Counted from the first letter of the stretch, positions 1-6,646 are shown. The stretch is 11,740 nucleotides of DNA from Bog-756 sp963977795 (GCA_963977795.1 CAXBRB010000070.1:1-11740), one strand, 5' to 3'. Numbers and translations: made by a program. The notes: generated by a model from the sequence alone, not told the origin.

Positions 1-817
1 CGACGCCGCCGCTGACCAGGTTCATCAGCGAGAAGATGTCATCCGTCTTCATCACCACGTTGGGCGTGAAGCCGGCCTCGTGGCAGATCAGCGATGCCAG
101 GAGGGCGCTGGTGTTGAGGTCGTTATCCTCCATGGCCAGCTGGAAGGCGCTCAGGGCCACCTCGCCGGGGGCCGTGGTGGCGATGCCGGCGATCACGTGG
201 GTCATGTCGTGGCCCACGAAGAAGTGGTTCAGGGCCGAGGGCACCGTCCCGGGGACGGCCAGGCCGGTCTGCTCGTAGTAGTCCAGGTACGCCCGGCCCA
301 GGCTTCCCTCCTCCAGGTCGGCGAAGGCCAGGAGCCGCTCGGCCAGGGCCGGCTCGGCGTGGGTGGCATCCACCGGGAGGCCGGCCAGGGGAGGCTCCAC
401 CCGGGCGGCCAGCATGCCGTCGATGAAGCGGGCCGTGTCGGCCATGGCCCGCTCGGTGCCGTCGTCGACGAAGCGCCGGAACAGGGCCAGGTCGGCCCCG
501 GGCGTGCCCATCGCCTCGGCGTAGTCCTCGACCCGGGCCACCTGCGCGGGCGTCTGGGGGTGGCGGCAGGCCTCGAGGGTGAGGTGGACCTCGTGGAACC
601 GGCGGCAGAGGGCGGCGCTGCCCAGCGCCTCCCGGGTCGCCTCAGGTCCGGCCGGCACGACGGCGGCCAGGTCGAGGTCGGGCCGGTCCCACAGATGCAC
701 CACCAGGGCGGCCAGCACGGCCAGCTGCTCGCCCGTGGGCCCGCCGTCCACGTCGATGCCGCCCAGCAGGCCGGCAACCATCGGCTCGACCAGGTCGGGG
801 GCCAGGCGGAGGGACAC
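1..817 (-). CDS. COQ4-family protein, partial (C-terminus beyond left edge)
   Basis: The reverse strand reads 272 codons without a stop, from a GTG at 817-815 to the window edge. The best evidence is at residues 203-219: H203-D204-x2-H207-x11-E219 is exactly the HDxxH(x11)E metal-binding motif of the COQ4 family, a scaffold or decarboxylation factor in ubiquinone biosynthesis. The segment before it, around residues 169-190 (EEGSLGRAYLDYYEQTGL), also resembles the COQ4 'GTLGxAY' stretch. Residues 1-115 are helical and unlike COQ4; they vaguely recall TerB-type helical domains, which is a guess. The GTG directly abuts the TGA of the acetolactate decarboxylase gene with no gap, so the two are co-transcribed and probably translationally coupled. 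Actinobacteria generally use menaquinone, so a ubiquinone role is doubtful; it may act on another lipid or quinone. The family call is fairly safe; the function is open. Confidence 0.72.
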   Translation of the reverse strand, partial: MSLRLAPDLVEPMVAGLLGGIDVDGGPTGEQLAVLAALVVHLWDRPDLDLAAVVPAGPEATREALGSAALCRRFHEVHLTLEACRHPQTPAQVARVEDYAEAMGTPGADLALFRRFVDDGTERAMADTARFIDGMLAARVEPPLAGLPVDATHAEPALAERLLAFADLEEGSLGRAYLDYYEQTGLAVPGTVPSALNHFFVGHDMTHVIAGIATTAPGEVALSAFQLAMEDNDLNTSALLASLICHEAGFTPNVVMKTDDIFSLMNLVSGGV

Positions 818-1612
818 TCAGCCCACCCGCCCCTCGACGTCGGCGATGCGGCTCCGGTCGGTGGCTCCGGGGACGCCGAGGCCGACCCCGGCGGGCAGCT
901 CGACGTGGAGGTCGTCGCAGTGGTCGACGGCCAGGGTGCCCCGCACCAGGACGCCGCCGGTGACGTGGCCGCCCTGGGTCCGGTCGTCGGAGAGGAAGTG
1001 GAGGTGGTAGCCGGGGACCTCCACGCCGGCTGTGGCGTCGGGGAACCGGAACCCGACCAGGGTGCCCCGAGCGGCGGCGACATCCCAGGTGGTCTGGTGG
1101 GCCACCACCTCGGCCAGGGGCACGTACGGGGGGACCTGGCGGGCCACCGAGCGCAGAGCCAGGTCCCGGAACTCGCCGTGGACCCGCACGGCGGCCACCG
1201 GGGCGCCGGCGTCGACGAGGGCGTCGGCCCGAGCCGTCACCTCGGCGAGGGCGAGCGGTCCGTCGAGGTCGACGGTGGCGTCCGGGACGAAGTGGCACAC
1301 CACGGCGAAGGGCGTCCGGGTGGCGGGATCCTCCCGGCGGACCGTCCCGTCGGCAGCCACCACCCAGGCCTCGCCGTCGACGACCACCAGCTCGCCGTCC
1401 AGCTGCTGGACGGTGCCGAGGCCGAGGTCGCCCAGCCGCAGCACCTCGGCCAGCGTGGCGTCGCCCTCGTAGCGGCCTTCCAGGAGGGCGTCGAGGGTCC
1501 CGGCCTGGACGGCGGTGTGCTCGGCCACCGGGTCGTGGGCCAGGCCCTGGCGGTCGAGGGCGCGGAGGTGGAGGGCGCCGATGAGGCGGTCGTCGACGAT
1601 GTCCCGGGCCAT
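818..1612 (-). CDS. budA/aldC: Alpha-acetolactate decarboxylase
   Basis: This 264-residue cytoplasmic enzyme decarboxylates (S)-2-acetolactate to (R)-acetoin and so diverts pyruvate-derived carbon away from valine and leucine synthesis. Conserved blocks are visible: a TLDALLEGRYEGD segment near residues 39-51, GDLGLGTVQQLDGE (61-74), TPFAVVCHF (100-108) and GYHLHFLSDDRTQGGH (201-216). The zinc ligands are H203, H205 and H216, and their spacing matches the Bacillus enzyme (His194/196/207). E74 and R154 fall at the same offset as catalytic Glu65 and Arg145, and E260 is the likely C-terminal glutamate. Length is normal. No signal peptide is seen, unlike some secreted Bacillus forms. The ATG at 1612 lies 7 bases after a TACCCT -10 box and has no Shine-Dalgarno sequence, suggesting a leaderless mRNA. 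No acetolactate synthase or butanediol dehydrogenase gene is nearby. Confidence 0.93.
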   Translation of the reverse strand: MARDIVDDRLIGALHLRALDRQGLAHDPVAEHTAVQAGTLDALLEGRYEGDATLAEVLRLGDLGLGTVQQLDGELVVVDGEAWVVAADGTVRREDPATRTPFAVVCHFVPDATVDLDGPLALAEVTARADALVDAGAPVAAVRVHGEFRDLALRSVARQVPPYVPLAEVVAHQTTWDVAAARGTLVGFRFPDATAGVEVPGYHLHFLSDDRTQGGHVTGGVLVRGTLAVDHCDDLHVELPAGVGLGVPGATDRSRIADVEGRVG

Positions 1613-1619
1613 GCGGCGA

Positions 1620-1625
1620 AGGGTA
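1620..1625 (-). promoter_or_regulatory. -10 box TACCCT of the acetolactate decarboxylase gene
   Basis: On the minus strand TACCCT matches the actinobacterial TANNNT -10 consensus. Seven bases separate it from the ATG, so transcription would begin at or next to the start codon. No convincing -35 element is seen. Support comes from four other genes in the window with the same arrangement. Confidence 0.55.
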
Positions 1626-1650
1626 GCGGGTGCCCAGCTGGACCGGAGCA

Positions 1651-1678
1651 GTCGACCGGGGGGCGGCGTGGTCGACCG
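1651..1678. repeat. Two direct copies of GTCGACCG, 20 bp apart
   Basis: GTCGACCG occurs at 1651-1658 and again at 1671-1678. Each copy contains the palindrome GTCGAC, and the start-to-start distance of 20 bp is about two helical turns. The pair lies upstream of the aldC -10 box at 1620-1625, where an activator could bind. It may equally be chance in GC-rich DNA or a weak hairpin after the DUF2510 gene. Confidence 0.25.
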
Positions 1679-1697
1679 AGGGGGCGATGGCGCCGGC

Positions 1698-2759
1698 TCA
1701 GGGCGCCGAGGTCTGGCCGGTCCAGGCGGTCCCGTCCCACCACCGCAGGGGTGCCTGCCGCCACGGATCGGGGTACCACCCGGCCGGCGTCGCCGGAGCG
1801 GCTGGTGCCACGGGCATCGCCGGTGCGGTCGGCGCAGGGGGAGCCGTCGGTAGCGCCGGTGTCGCCGCCGCAGCAGGGGCCGACGTGGCGACCTCGCCAG
1901 GTGCCCCCGGTGTCACCTGCGGGACCGGGACGGGCGGCGCTGTCGGCGCGCCGGTCGCACCAGGTGTCACCGCATCGTCTGCCGCCATGGCCGTCCCGGG
2001 CGCCATGGCCGTCTCTCCCGCCGGCGGGACTGCTCCCCCGGCGGCCGGGGCAGCGGGATCCGGGACCGAAGAGCCCGGCGTCAGCGGCACCCCGGCCGGC
2101 GCCTCGGGCCGAGCCGCCTCGAGCGCGGCCAGGTCGGCCTCGAGGGCGGCCACGAAGGCCGGCACCGTCCCGCTGTGGTGGGCCATGGCCAGGTCGATGC
2201 GGAACTTCACGGACTCGGCCAGCTCGGGGCCGTAGCGGAGCACCAGGGGGGTCTGGCGGTTCGCCACCGACAGCGTCGTGGTCCCCGTCGCCGGGTCGTG
2301 GTCGACAGCCACCAGGTGGCGCAGGTCGCACTGGCGGGTCTGGGCGCCGCCCTGGAACACCACGCGCGCCGAGGTGACGTACAGGGTGCCCCGGTCGATC
2401 ACGGTGGGCTGCTCCTGGCCCTGGACGTAGTGGCCCTTGGAGGCGCCGACCCGGTAGCGGATCGACCGCCCGCCGATGGAGGCCACCGGGATCGAGAACC
2501 CCTGGGACCGGCCCTGCCAGCTCCCCGGCCCCCGGCGCTCCTCGATCAGCTCGGTGCCGGTGACGGTCAGGAACACCGTCTCGCCGGCCCCGAGGACCAG
2601 CGACGACGAGGCCTCGCCGGGGTAGTCCCGGGCCAGGGCGATGAGGTCCCGGTACTCGGCCACATGGTGCTGCCATGCAGCCAGGTCCTGCTCGTAGGCC
2701 TTGGCGGCCTTGTGGGCCCGGTGCTCCTCGAACATGTCGGCGACTCCCCCGTCGGACAT
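1698..2759 (-). CDS. PH/GRAM-like domain protein with C-terminal DUF2510
   Basis: This is a 353-residue protein of unknown function. Residues 10-45 are a charged helix. Residues about 50-195 look like a beta-rich PH/GRAM-type module: GTLYVTSARVVFQGG near 124-138 is the typical 'turns on a strand, then reports a value' stretch, followed by a strand pair near 143-176 and a helix. Residues about 218-325 are a low-complexity Ala/Pro/Thr linker. Residues 326-350 are a clear DUF2510 segment (GWYPDPWRQAPLRWWDGTAW), a short Trp-rich module common in actinobacterial envelope-associated proteins. There are no transmembrane helices and no signal peptide, so the protein is probably cytoplasmic or peripheral to the membrane. 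The ATG at 2759 is chosen because the charged N-terminus begins there and a TAGCCT box lies 10 bases upstream. The PH/GRAM assignment is by eye. Confidence 0.82.
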   Translation of the reverse strand: MSDGGVADMFEEHRAHKAAKAYEQDLAAWQHHVAEYRDLIALARDYPGEASSSLVLGAGETVFLTVTGTELIEERRGPGSWQGRSQGFSIPVASIGGRSIRYRVGASKGHYVQGQEQPTVIDRGTLYVTSARVVFQGGAQTRQCDLRHLVAVDHDPATGTTTLSVANRQTPLVLRYGPELAESVKFRIDLAMAHHSGTVPAFVAALEADLAALEAARPEAPAGVPLTPGSSVPDPAAPAAGGAVPPAGETAMAPGTAMAADDAVTPGATGAPTAPPVPVPQVTPGAPGEVATSAPAAAATPALPTAPPAPTAPAMPVAPAAPATPAGWYPDPWRQAPLRWWDGTAWTGQTSAP

Positions 2760-2769
2760 CGGTCCGCCA

Positions 2770-2775
2770 AGGCTA
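2770..2775 (-). promoter_or_regulatory. -10 box TAGCCT of the DUF2510 gene
   Basis: TAGCCT on the minus strand sits 10 bases before the ATG at 2759, leaving a leader of at most about three bases. The same hexamer stands before oleA. No Shine-Dalgarno sequence is present. Confidence 0.5.
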
Positions 2776-2790
2776 CCGGCAGGCGCCATG

Positions 2791-2805
2791 GACCGGCAGC
2801 CGGTC
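2791..2805 (-). terminator. Small hairpin overlapping the DUF2079 stop codon
   Basis: A 6-bp perfect stem (2791-2796 with 2800-2805) and a 3-base loop overlap the TGA at 2806-2804. No U-tract follows on the minus strand. It could weaken read-through into the DUF2510 gene, but it is short and may be incidental. Confidence 0.25.
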
Positions 2806-4330
2806 AGGGCGCGAACCGGAGGGAGGTCGTGCCGGGGGGCGGATGCCACAGGTACGCCATCACCCCCGGTCCGGCCGGCAGGCGCTCGACCCCCGGGAGG
2901 CGGGCCACCTGGGCCGCAGCCCGACGGGTCTGGTCGGGCGTGGCCAGCTCCAGGCCGTGGTCGGCCACGAAGACGAAGGCCACCGGCCGGGCGGTGATCG
3001 GCACGGTCTGCCCGTCGGCGAAGGCGTCGATGAACGGGTACAGATCCCGCCGGTCGGCGAAGCGGCCGATGACCCCCTGGGAGACGATGACCTCGGCACC
3101 GGGAGGCAGGGCGGCCTGCACGGCGGCCAGGCTGTGCGCCGTCGTGGCGTCCACCACGGCGAAGGCGGCGGGGATCCGGGGGATCCACAGCACGCCGGCC
3201 ACCACCACCTGCACGAGCATGGCGGCGGCAGCCACGGCGGCCAGCGCCGGCCCGGCCCGACGGCGGGCCAGCCAGGTGCACACGCAGACCGCTCCCAGGA
3301 GCACGAAGACCACGGCGGCCAGGTTCTGGAAGGCGGCATCGGCGCCGATGAAGACGGGCGACTGGTTCAGGGCGTTGGGCACCAGCACCACCAGCGCCAT
3401 GGCCGCGCCCAGCGGCGCGACCACGCCGATGGTGCCGGCCGCCGTGAGGTACTGCCAGATCCCGGGTGCCCGCACCCGCAGGACGTGGGCCACGTCGGCC
3501 GGATGGGCGGCGATGCCGCCGACCACCGCCACGGTGCCGTGCAGGCCGGTGGCCCCGGTCACATGGGCCAGGTAGCCGTAATTGCCGGCCAGGCTCGATC
3601 CCTTGCCGGAGCCGACGGCGATGACCAGCAGGATCCACAGCACCCCGACCCCCACCAGCAGGGCGCCCCGTCGTCGGAGTGCCCGGCCCGAGACGACGGC
3701 GGCCAGACCCAGGCCGATCAGATAGGAGGCGGCCACGTCGCCGCAGGCCAGCACGGCGGCCGCCCACCACCACGCCCGTCGGCGGCCCGCCCACAGGTCC
3801 CGGGCGCACAGCACGGTGAAGCACAGGGCCAGGGGCTGGAGGTGGAAGTCGAACGAGGCGGCCCAGTAGGTCCACGGGGTGACGACGGCGGCTGCCACCA
3901 GCCCCACGGCGATCCCGGTGCGCACCCGGTCCGGACCCCGCCAGTAGGTGCCGAGCAGCTCGAGTCCGAAGCGCACCGCGGCGGCGGTGGTGGCGGCCAG
4001 GGCGAGGTTCTGGACCACGAGCAGCGAGAAGGCCGACAGGCCGATGGTCCGCAGCAGGGCCAGCGGCCAGAGCACCAGCTCGAAGTGGCTCTGCCAGAAC
4101 GGGTAGCCGTAGTGGGGGTACCCGTAGGCGAACGTCGTCTCGACGGGATCGAGGTGGCCGGTGCCGATGAGGTTCCAGGCCTGGGAGAAGGTGGCGAAGT
4201 CGGTGGTGAGGTCGAAGCGGGCCCAGAGGTGGGCGCTCCACACGATGAGGACCACCAGCTGCACCGCCGCAACGGCGACGCCGAGCCACCACACCCGGCG
4301 GAGGGTGCCGTCGAGCCGCCCGTGGGTCAC
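2804..4330 (-). CDS. DUF2079 multi-pass membrane protein
   Basis: This 508-residue integral membrane protein belongs by its signatures to DUF2079, an actinobacterial and cyanobacterial family of unknown function with a GT-C glycosyltransferase-like layout. The N-terminal helix (about 13-33) is followed by a DFATFSQAWNLIGTG loop (44-58) and then HFELVLWPL near 82-90, which parallel the family's 'D-x2-F-x-Q-A-W' and 'H-x-S/E-P' stretches. FDFHLQPLAL (160-169) parallels the family's 'E/D-F-H-x-x-P'. Roughly nine to eleven hydrophobic helices extend to about residue 390, then a soluble C-terminal domain. The GTG at 4330 is preferred over the ATG at 4378, because the ATG lies inside a strong hairpin and the extra 16 residues would be mostly Arg. 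A TACGGT box lies 6 bases upstream of the GTG. The substrate is unknown. Confidence 0.82.
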   Translation of the reverse strand: MTHGRLDGTLRRVWWLGVAVAAVQLVVLIVWSAHLWARFDLTTDFATFSQAWNLIGTGHLDPVETTFAYGYPHYGYPFWQSHFELVLWPLALLRTIGLSAFSLLVVQNLALAATTAAAVRFGLELLGTYWRGPDRVRTGIAVGLVAAAVVTPWTYWAASFDFHLQPLALCFTVLCARDLWAGRRRAWWWAAAVLACGDVAASYLIGLGLAAVVSGRALRRRGALLVGVGVLWILLVIAVGSGKGSSLAGNYGYLAHVTGATGLHGTVAVVGGIAAHPADVAHVLRVRAPGIWQYLTAAGTIGVVAPLGAAMALVVLVPNALNQSPVFIGADAAFQNLAAVVFVLLGAVCVCTWLARRRAGPALAAVAAAAMLVQVVVAGVLWIPRIPAAFAVVDATTAHSLAAVQAALPPGAEVIVSQGVIGRFADRRDLYPFIDAFADGQTVPITARPVAFVFVADHGLELATPDQTRRAAAQVARLPGVERLPAGPGVMAYLWHPPPGTTSLRFAP

Positions 4331-4336
4331 CGGTGC

Positions 4337-4342
4337 ACCGTA
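4337..4342 (-). promoter_or_regulatory. -10 box TACGGT of the DUF2079 gene
   Basis: TACGGT on the minus strand ends 6 bases before the GTG at 4330, so the predicted transcript starts at the GTG. It lies just downstream of the hairpin that closes the preceding gene, which is a sensible terminator-then-promoter order. Confidence 0.5.
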
Positions 4343-4363
4343 GCGGCGGCGCCTGCTCCGGGC

Positions 4364-4402
4364 ACGACGACGGCCCACGGGATCCCCGTGGGCCGTCGTC
4401 GT
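4364..4402. terminator. 18-bp perfect hairpin between hdeD-like and DUF2079 genes
   Basis: The arms 4364-4381 and 4385-4402 are perfect reverse complements around a 3-base loop (4382-4384). The hairpin begins about 40 bases after the stop of the HdeD-like gene (4443) and ends before the DUF2079 promoter, so it most likely terminates the HdeD-like transcript. No U-tract follows on the minus strand, as is common in high-GC actinobacteria; only two T follow on the plus strand. It is the strongest hairpin I found in the window. Confidence 0.8.
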
Positions 4403-4442
4403 TCACATCGGAACCGCCGGGCGACAGCCCGGCCGGGCTGGG

Positions 4443-5018
4443 TCAGGCGCCGGCCTTGTGGAGGGCCGACCGGAGCACGAAGCCGCCGATGACCTCGAGC
4501 AGGCCCATGACGATGAACCAGATGCCGAGCAGGGTGGCCAGGGCCGTCACCGACGACTGGGGGACGCTCACCACCACGATCCCGGCCACCAGGCTGACCA
4601 CGCCGAAGAAGATGACCCAGGCCCGGGATCCCCGGACGTCGCTCATGGCCCCGGCCAGCAGGGCGACCACGCCCTGGACGATCCAGACCAGGCCGATCAG
4701 CAGGCCGATGGCCGCCTTGGTCAGGCTGAGGTGGCGGATCATCACCACGCCGATGACCACCTCGAGGAGGCCGGCGATGGCCACCCACGCCCGGTGCTGC
4801 TCGTCACGGTCGAGGGCCCGCACGAAGTGGAAGACGCCGCCGATGATCAGGAGGATCCCGATGAACACGCAGACCACGTTCAGGGAGGTCGACGGGTGCA
4901 GGGCCAGGACGATCCCGAGCGCCAGCGTCACCACGCCCACCAGGAGCTCGAGCTGCCACACGGCCTTGGGCGGCAGGCCGCCCTCCACCACGACGACCTG
5001 GGTGTCGTTCTCAGCCAT
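4443..5018 (-). CDS. HdeD-family (DUF308) membrane protein
   Basis: This 191-residue inner-membrane protein has about six hydrophobic helices arranged as repeated pairs, the normal size and layout of the HdeD/DUF308 family. HdeD in Escherichia coli is linked to acid resistance at high cell density; in actinobacteria the role is not established. Visible hallmarks are short turns such as the ALHPSTSL loop after the first long helix and repeated G-I/V-x-x-I/V-x-G-V helix faces (IGILLIIGGVFHFVRAL; LIGLVWIVQGVVALLAG; LLGIWFIVMGLLEVIGGF). The ATG at 5018 is chosen because AAAGGA lies 7 bases upstream (5031-5026), and an ATG five bases earlier is out of frame. A much longer reading frame continues upstream but runs antisense through the copper lipoprotein gene and is not real. 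Confidence 0.88.
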   Translation of the reverse strand: MAENDTQVVVVEGGLPPKAVWQLELLVGVVTLALGIVLALHPSTSLNVVCVFIGILLIIGGVFHFVRALDRDEQHRAWVAIAGLLEVVIGVVMIRHLSLTKAAIGLLIGLVWIVQGVVALLAGAMSDVRGSRAWVIFFGVVSLVAGIVVVSVPQSSVTALATLLGIWFIVMGLLEVIGGFVLRSALHKAGA

Positions 5019-5025
5019 GGCATCG

Positions 5026-5031
5026 TCCTTT
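5026..5031 (-). promoter_or_regulatory. Shine-Dalgarno AAAGGA for the HdeD-like gene
   Basis: AAAGGA on the minus strand is 7 bases from the ATG at 5018 and decides the start. It contrasts with the five genes here that lack any such site. Confidence 0.7.
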
Positions 5032-5038
5032 CGTCGGG

Positions 5039-5056
5039 TCCGCCGCAGCCGGCGGA
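5039..5056 (-). promoter_or_regulatory. Leader hairpin upstream of the HdeD-like gene
   Basis: A 7-bp perfect stem (5039-5045 with 5050-5056) with a 4-base loop lies between the predicted transcription start near 5059 and the Shine-Dalgarno site. It would sit at the very 5' end of the mRNA, where it could protect the transcript. A role is inferred only. Confidence 0.35.
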
Positions 5057-5065
5057 GCACCCGGG

Positions 5066-5071
5066 ACGGTA
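5066..5071 (-). promoter_or_regulatory. -10 box TACCGT of the HdeD-like gene
   Basis: TACCGT on the minus strand fits TANNNT and would give a leader of about 41 bases containing the hairpin and the Shine-Dalgarno site. The region 5019-5147 is a divergent promoter region shared with the copper lipoprotein gene. Confidence 0.4.
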
Positions 5072-5135
5072 GCCCTGGCCTCGTGCCGGCCGGTGGATGC
5101 CGGGGTCCGTCACGGCCTCGCGCCCTGCGGTCCGG

Positions 5136-5141
5136 TAGCGT
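5136..5141 (+). promoter_or_regulatory. -10 box TAGCGT of the copper lipoprotein gene
   Basis: TAGCGT ends 6 bases before the ATG at 5148, predicting a leaderless transcript. There is no Shine-Dalgarno sequence and no good -35 element. Confidence 0.55.
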
Positions 5142-5147
5142 GTCCGC

Positions 5148-6302
5148 ATGCGCATCATCGCCCGTCGTTCCCGCCGGTCCGCCGCAGCCGTCGTGGCGCT
5201 GGCCGGCCTCCTGCTGGCCGCCTGCTCCTCGGGCGGATCCTCTGCGCCGGCCACCACGGCGGCCCGGGCGTCGGTCACCAGCACCACCGGCACCTACGGG
5301 CTCGATGCGGCCTTCACGCCGGGCGCTGCGGCCGCCAACGGCTCGACGGACGTCTACCACTGCTCGCTGGTGGACCCCCACCTGACCACCGACCGGATGC
5401 TGGTGGCCAGCCAGTTCCTTCCCGGGTCGCCCGCCGAGGTCCACCACGCCATCTACTTCCTGATCCCGCCCGACCAGGCGGCCAAGGCCCGTGAGCTCAA
5501 CGCCTCCGGAGGGGGCTGGAGCTGCTTCGGCGCCCCCCTCAACCCCACGGGCACCTTCGACAACACGGAGTGGCTGGGCGGATGGGCCCCCGGTCCCACC
5601 ACGCTGCGCCACCTGCCGCCCGGCACGGGCATCTCCATGCCGGCGGGCAGCCTGGTGGTGATGCAGATCCACTACAACCTGCTGGCCGGGAACGAGCCGG
5701 ACAACAGTCGGGTCCGCCTGGTCTCGGTGCCGGCCGCCGGCTCGGGCCTCAAGGAGCTCCAGACCACCAAGTACGTCTCCCCGCCCGACCTGCCCTGCCC
5801 GGCCGGGGTCACGGGACCGCTGTGCGACCGCCAGGCGTCGATCGCCGACCTGGCCGCCCGCACCGGCCAGCAGGCCCAGGTCTTCCTCGGGGCCATTGAG
5901 CGGGTCTGCGCCCCCTACCACGACCCGGCGGCTCCCCAGGTGGACGGGAACCTGGTGACCACCACCTGCACCTGGAACGTGAGCCAGCCGATGCACCTGC
6001 TCTTCGCCTCGCCCCACATGCACCTCCTCGGCCGGTCCGAGAGCATCGTCCTGGTCTCGGGCGCCAAGGAGACCACCCTGGCCTCGGTGGCCAACTACAA
6101 CTTCGACAACCAGGGGGCGGACCCCGTGCCGGCCGGGCTGGTGGCCCAGCCCGGCGACAAGATCCGGGTCACCTGCACCTACGACCCCACGCTCCGCCAG
6201 AAGCTTCCCCAGCTGCGCAAGCTGCCGCCCCGGTACGTCACCTGGGGCGACGGCTCCTCCGACGAGATGTGCCTGGGCACCGTGGGGTGGACGGCCAGCT
6301 GA
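5148..6302 (+). CDS. Copper type II monooxygenase-like (PHM/DBH fold) lipoprotein
   Basis: This 384-residue exported lipoprotein has a basic N-terminus, a hydrophobic stretch and a lipobox (LAAC), with the lipidated cysteine at residue 26 and a Ser/Thr/Ala-rich tether after it. The mature part carries the ligand set of ascorbate-dependent copper monooxygenases such as peptidylglycine alpha-hydroxylating monooxygenase and dopamine beta-hydroxylase. H99 and H100 (EVHHAIYF) and H175 (MQIHYNL) match the electron-transfer copper CuH. H290 and H292 (SPHMHLLG) and M374 (SSDEMCLG) match the catalytic CuM. The order agrees with His107/108/172/242/244 and Met314 of rat PHM. Paired cysteines suggest disulfides. 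It would act outside the membrane, hydroxylating an unknown substrate or handling copper. The gene stands alone and is divergent from the HdeD-like gene. The fold call is strong; catalytic activity is inferred. Confidence 0.85.
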   Translation: MRIIARRSRRSAAAVVALAGLLLAACSSGGSSAPATTAARASVTSTTGTYGLDAAFTPGAAAANGSTDVYHCSLVDPHLTTDRMLVASQFLPGSPAEVHHAIYFLIPPDQAAKARELNASGGGWSCFGAPLNPTGTFDNTEWLGGWAPGPTTLRHLPPGTGISMPAGSLVVMQIHYNLLAGNEPDNSRVRLVSVPAAGSGLKELQTTKYVSPPDLPCPAGVTGPLCDRQASIADLAARTGQQAQVFLGAIERVCAPYHDPAAPQVDGNLVTTTCTWNVSQPMHLLFASPHMHLLGRSESIVLVSGAKETTLASVANYNFDNQGADPVPAGLVAQPGDKIRVTCTYDPTLRQKLPQLRKLPPRYVTWGDGSSDEMCLGTVGWTAS

Positions 6303-6377
6303 GCCCGTCCGGGCCGGCGCCTACGGTCCGTGTCACACCCCTCCCCTAGCCTGGCGGTGCAGCGGCCGGACGGGCTC
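6301..6377 (+). repeat. Inverted repeat downstream of the copper lipoprotein gene
   Basis: The 12 bases at 6301-6312, which include the last two bases of the TGA stop, pair perfectly with 6366-6377. Three further pairs follow after a one-base bulge (6314-6316 with 6363-6365). The loop of about 46 bases is too long for a typical intrinsic terminator. It could act as a long-range 3' end structure. Confidence 0.35.
6347..6352 (+). promoter_or_regulatory. Possible -10 box TAGCCT upstream of the ADP-ribosylglycohydrolase gene
   Basis: TAGCCT is identical to the box before oleA. Transcription from here would give a leader of about 295 bases. A nine-codon GTG frame begins 4 bases later (6357), which could be a leaderless leader peptide or chance. 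Confidence 0.35.
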
Positions 6378-6639
6378 CCGCCCTGACGGGCCCCGTACGG
6401 AACGGTGCGGCGGACAGGCCTCTCGGGCCGCTGACCAGGGAGTGCCGACGGTGCTGGCCTGGGCGGAGCGTGCCGGAGGGATGCCTGCCGCAGGACAGCC
6501 TGCCAGCGCGGTCCGAGATGCGGCGTCGGAATCGGATGCCGCCACCGGTGACCGACGGTGGGCCCTGTCCTTGCAGCGAAGCGGGCGGATCCCGCGGACC
6601 GGGCTGACCCGTGGCCGGGGCACCGCCGTCCGCGATGGC

Positions 6640-6646
6640 AGAGGGA
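6640..6646 (+). promoter_or_regulatory. Shine-Dalgarno AGAGGGA for the ADP-ribosylglycohydrolase gene
   Basis: This purine-rich stretch is 8 bases before the ATG at 6655, which selects that start over ATGs at 6667 and 6688. The AGGAGG at 6658-6663 is too close to 6667 and too far from 6688 to serve either. Confidence 0.6.

Noticed and set aside
80..2377. 765-codon plus-strand reading frame opposite the COQ4-like, aldC and DUF2510 genes
   Set aside because: It is a GC-driven antisense shadow. The minus-strand genes carry clear family motifs, and this frame is low-complexity Gly/Val/His/Gln without any recognisable domain.
1698..4406. 902-codon minus-strand frame suggesting a giant protein
   Set aside because: Only its last 353 codons are the real DUF2510 protein. 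The upstream part is Arg/Pro/Gly-rich and lies out of frame over the well-supported DUF2079 gene.
2675..4492. 605-codon plus-strand frame opposite the DUF2079 gene
   Set aside because: Its composition (His/Gln/Gly/Asp) is the typical antisense image of a GC-rich membrane protein, and no domain is visible.
4443..6023. 526-codon minus-strand frame extending the HdeD-like protein
   Set aside because: The extension is antisense to the copper lipoprotein gene. The ATG at 5018 has a good Shine-Dalgarno site and begins a complete HdeD-like protein.
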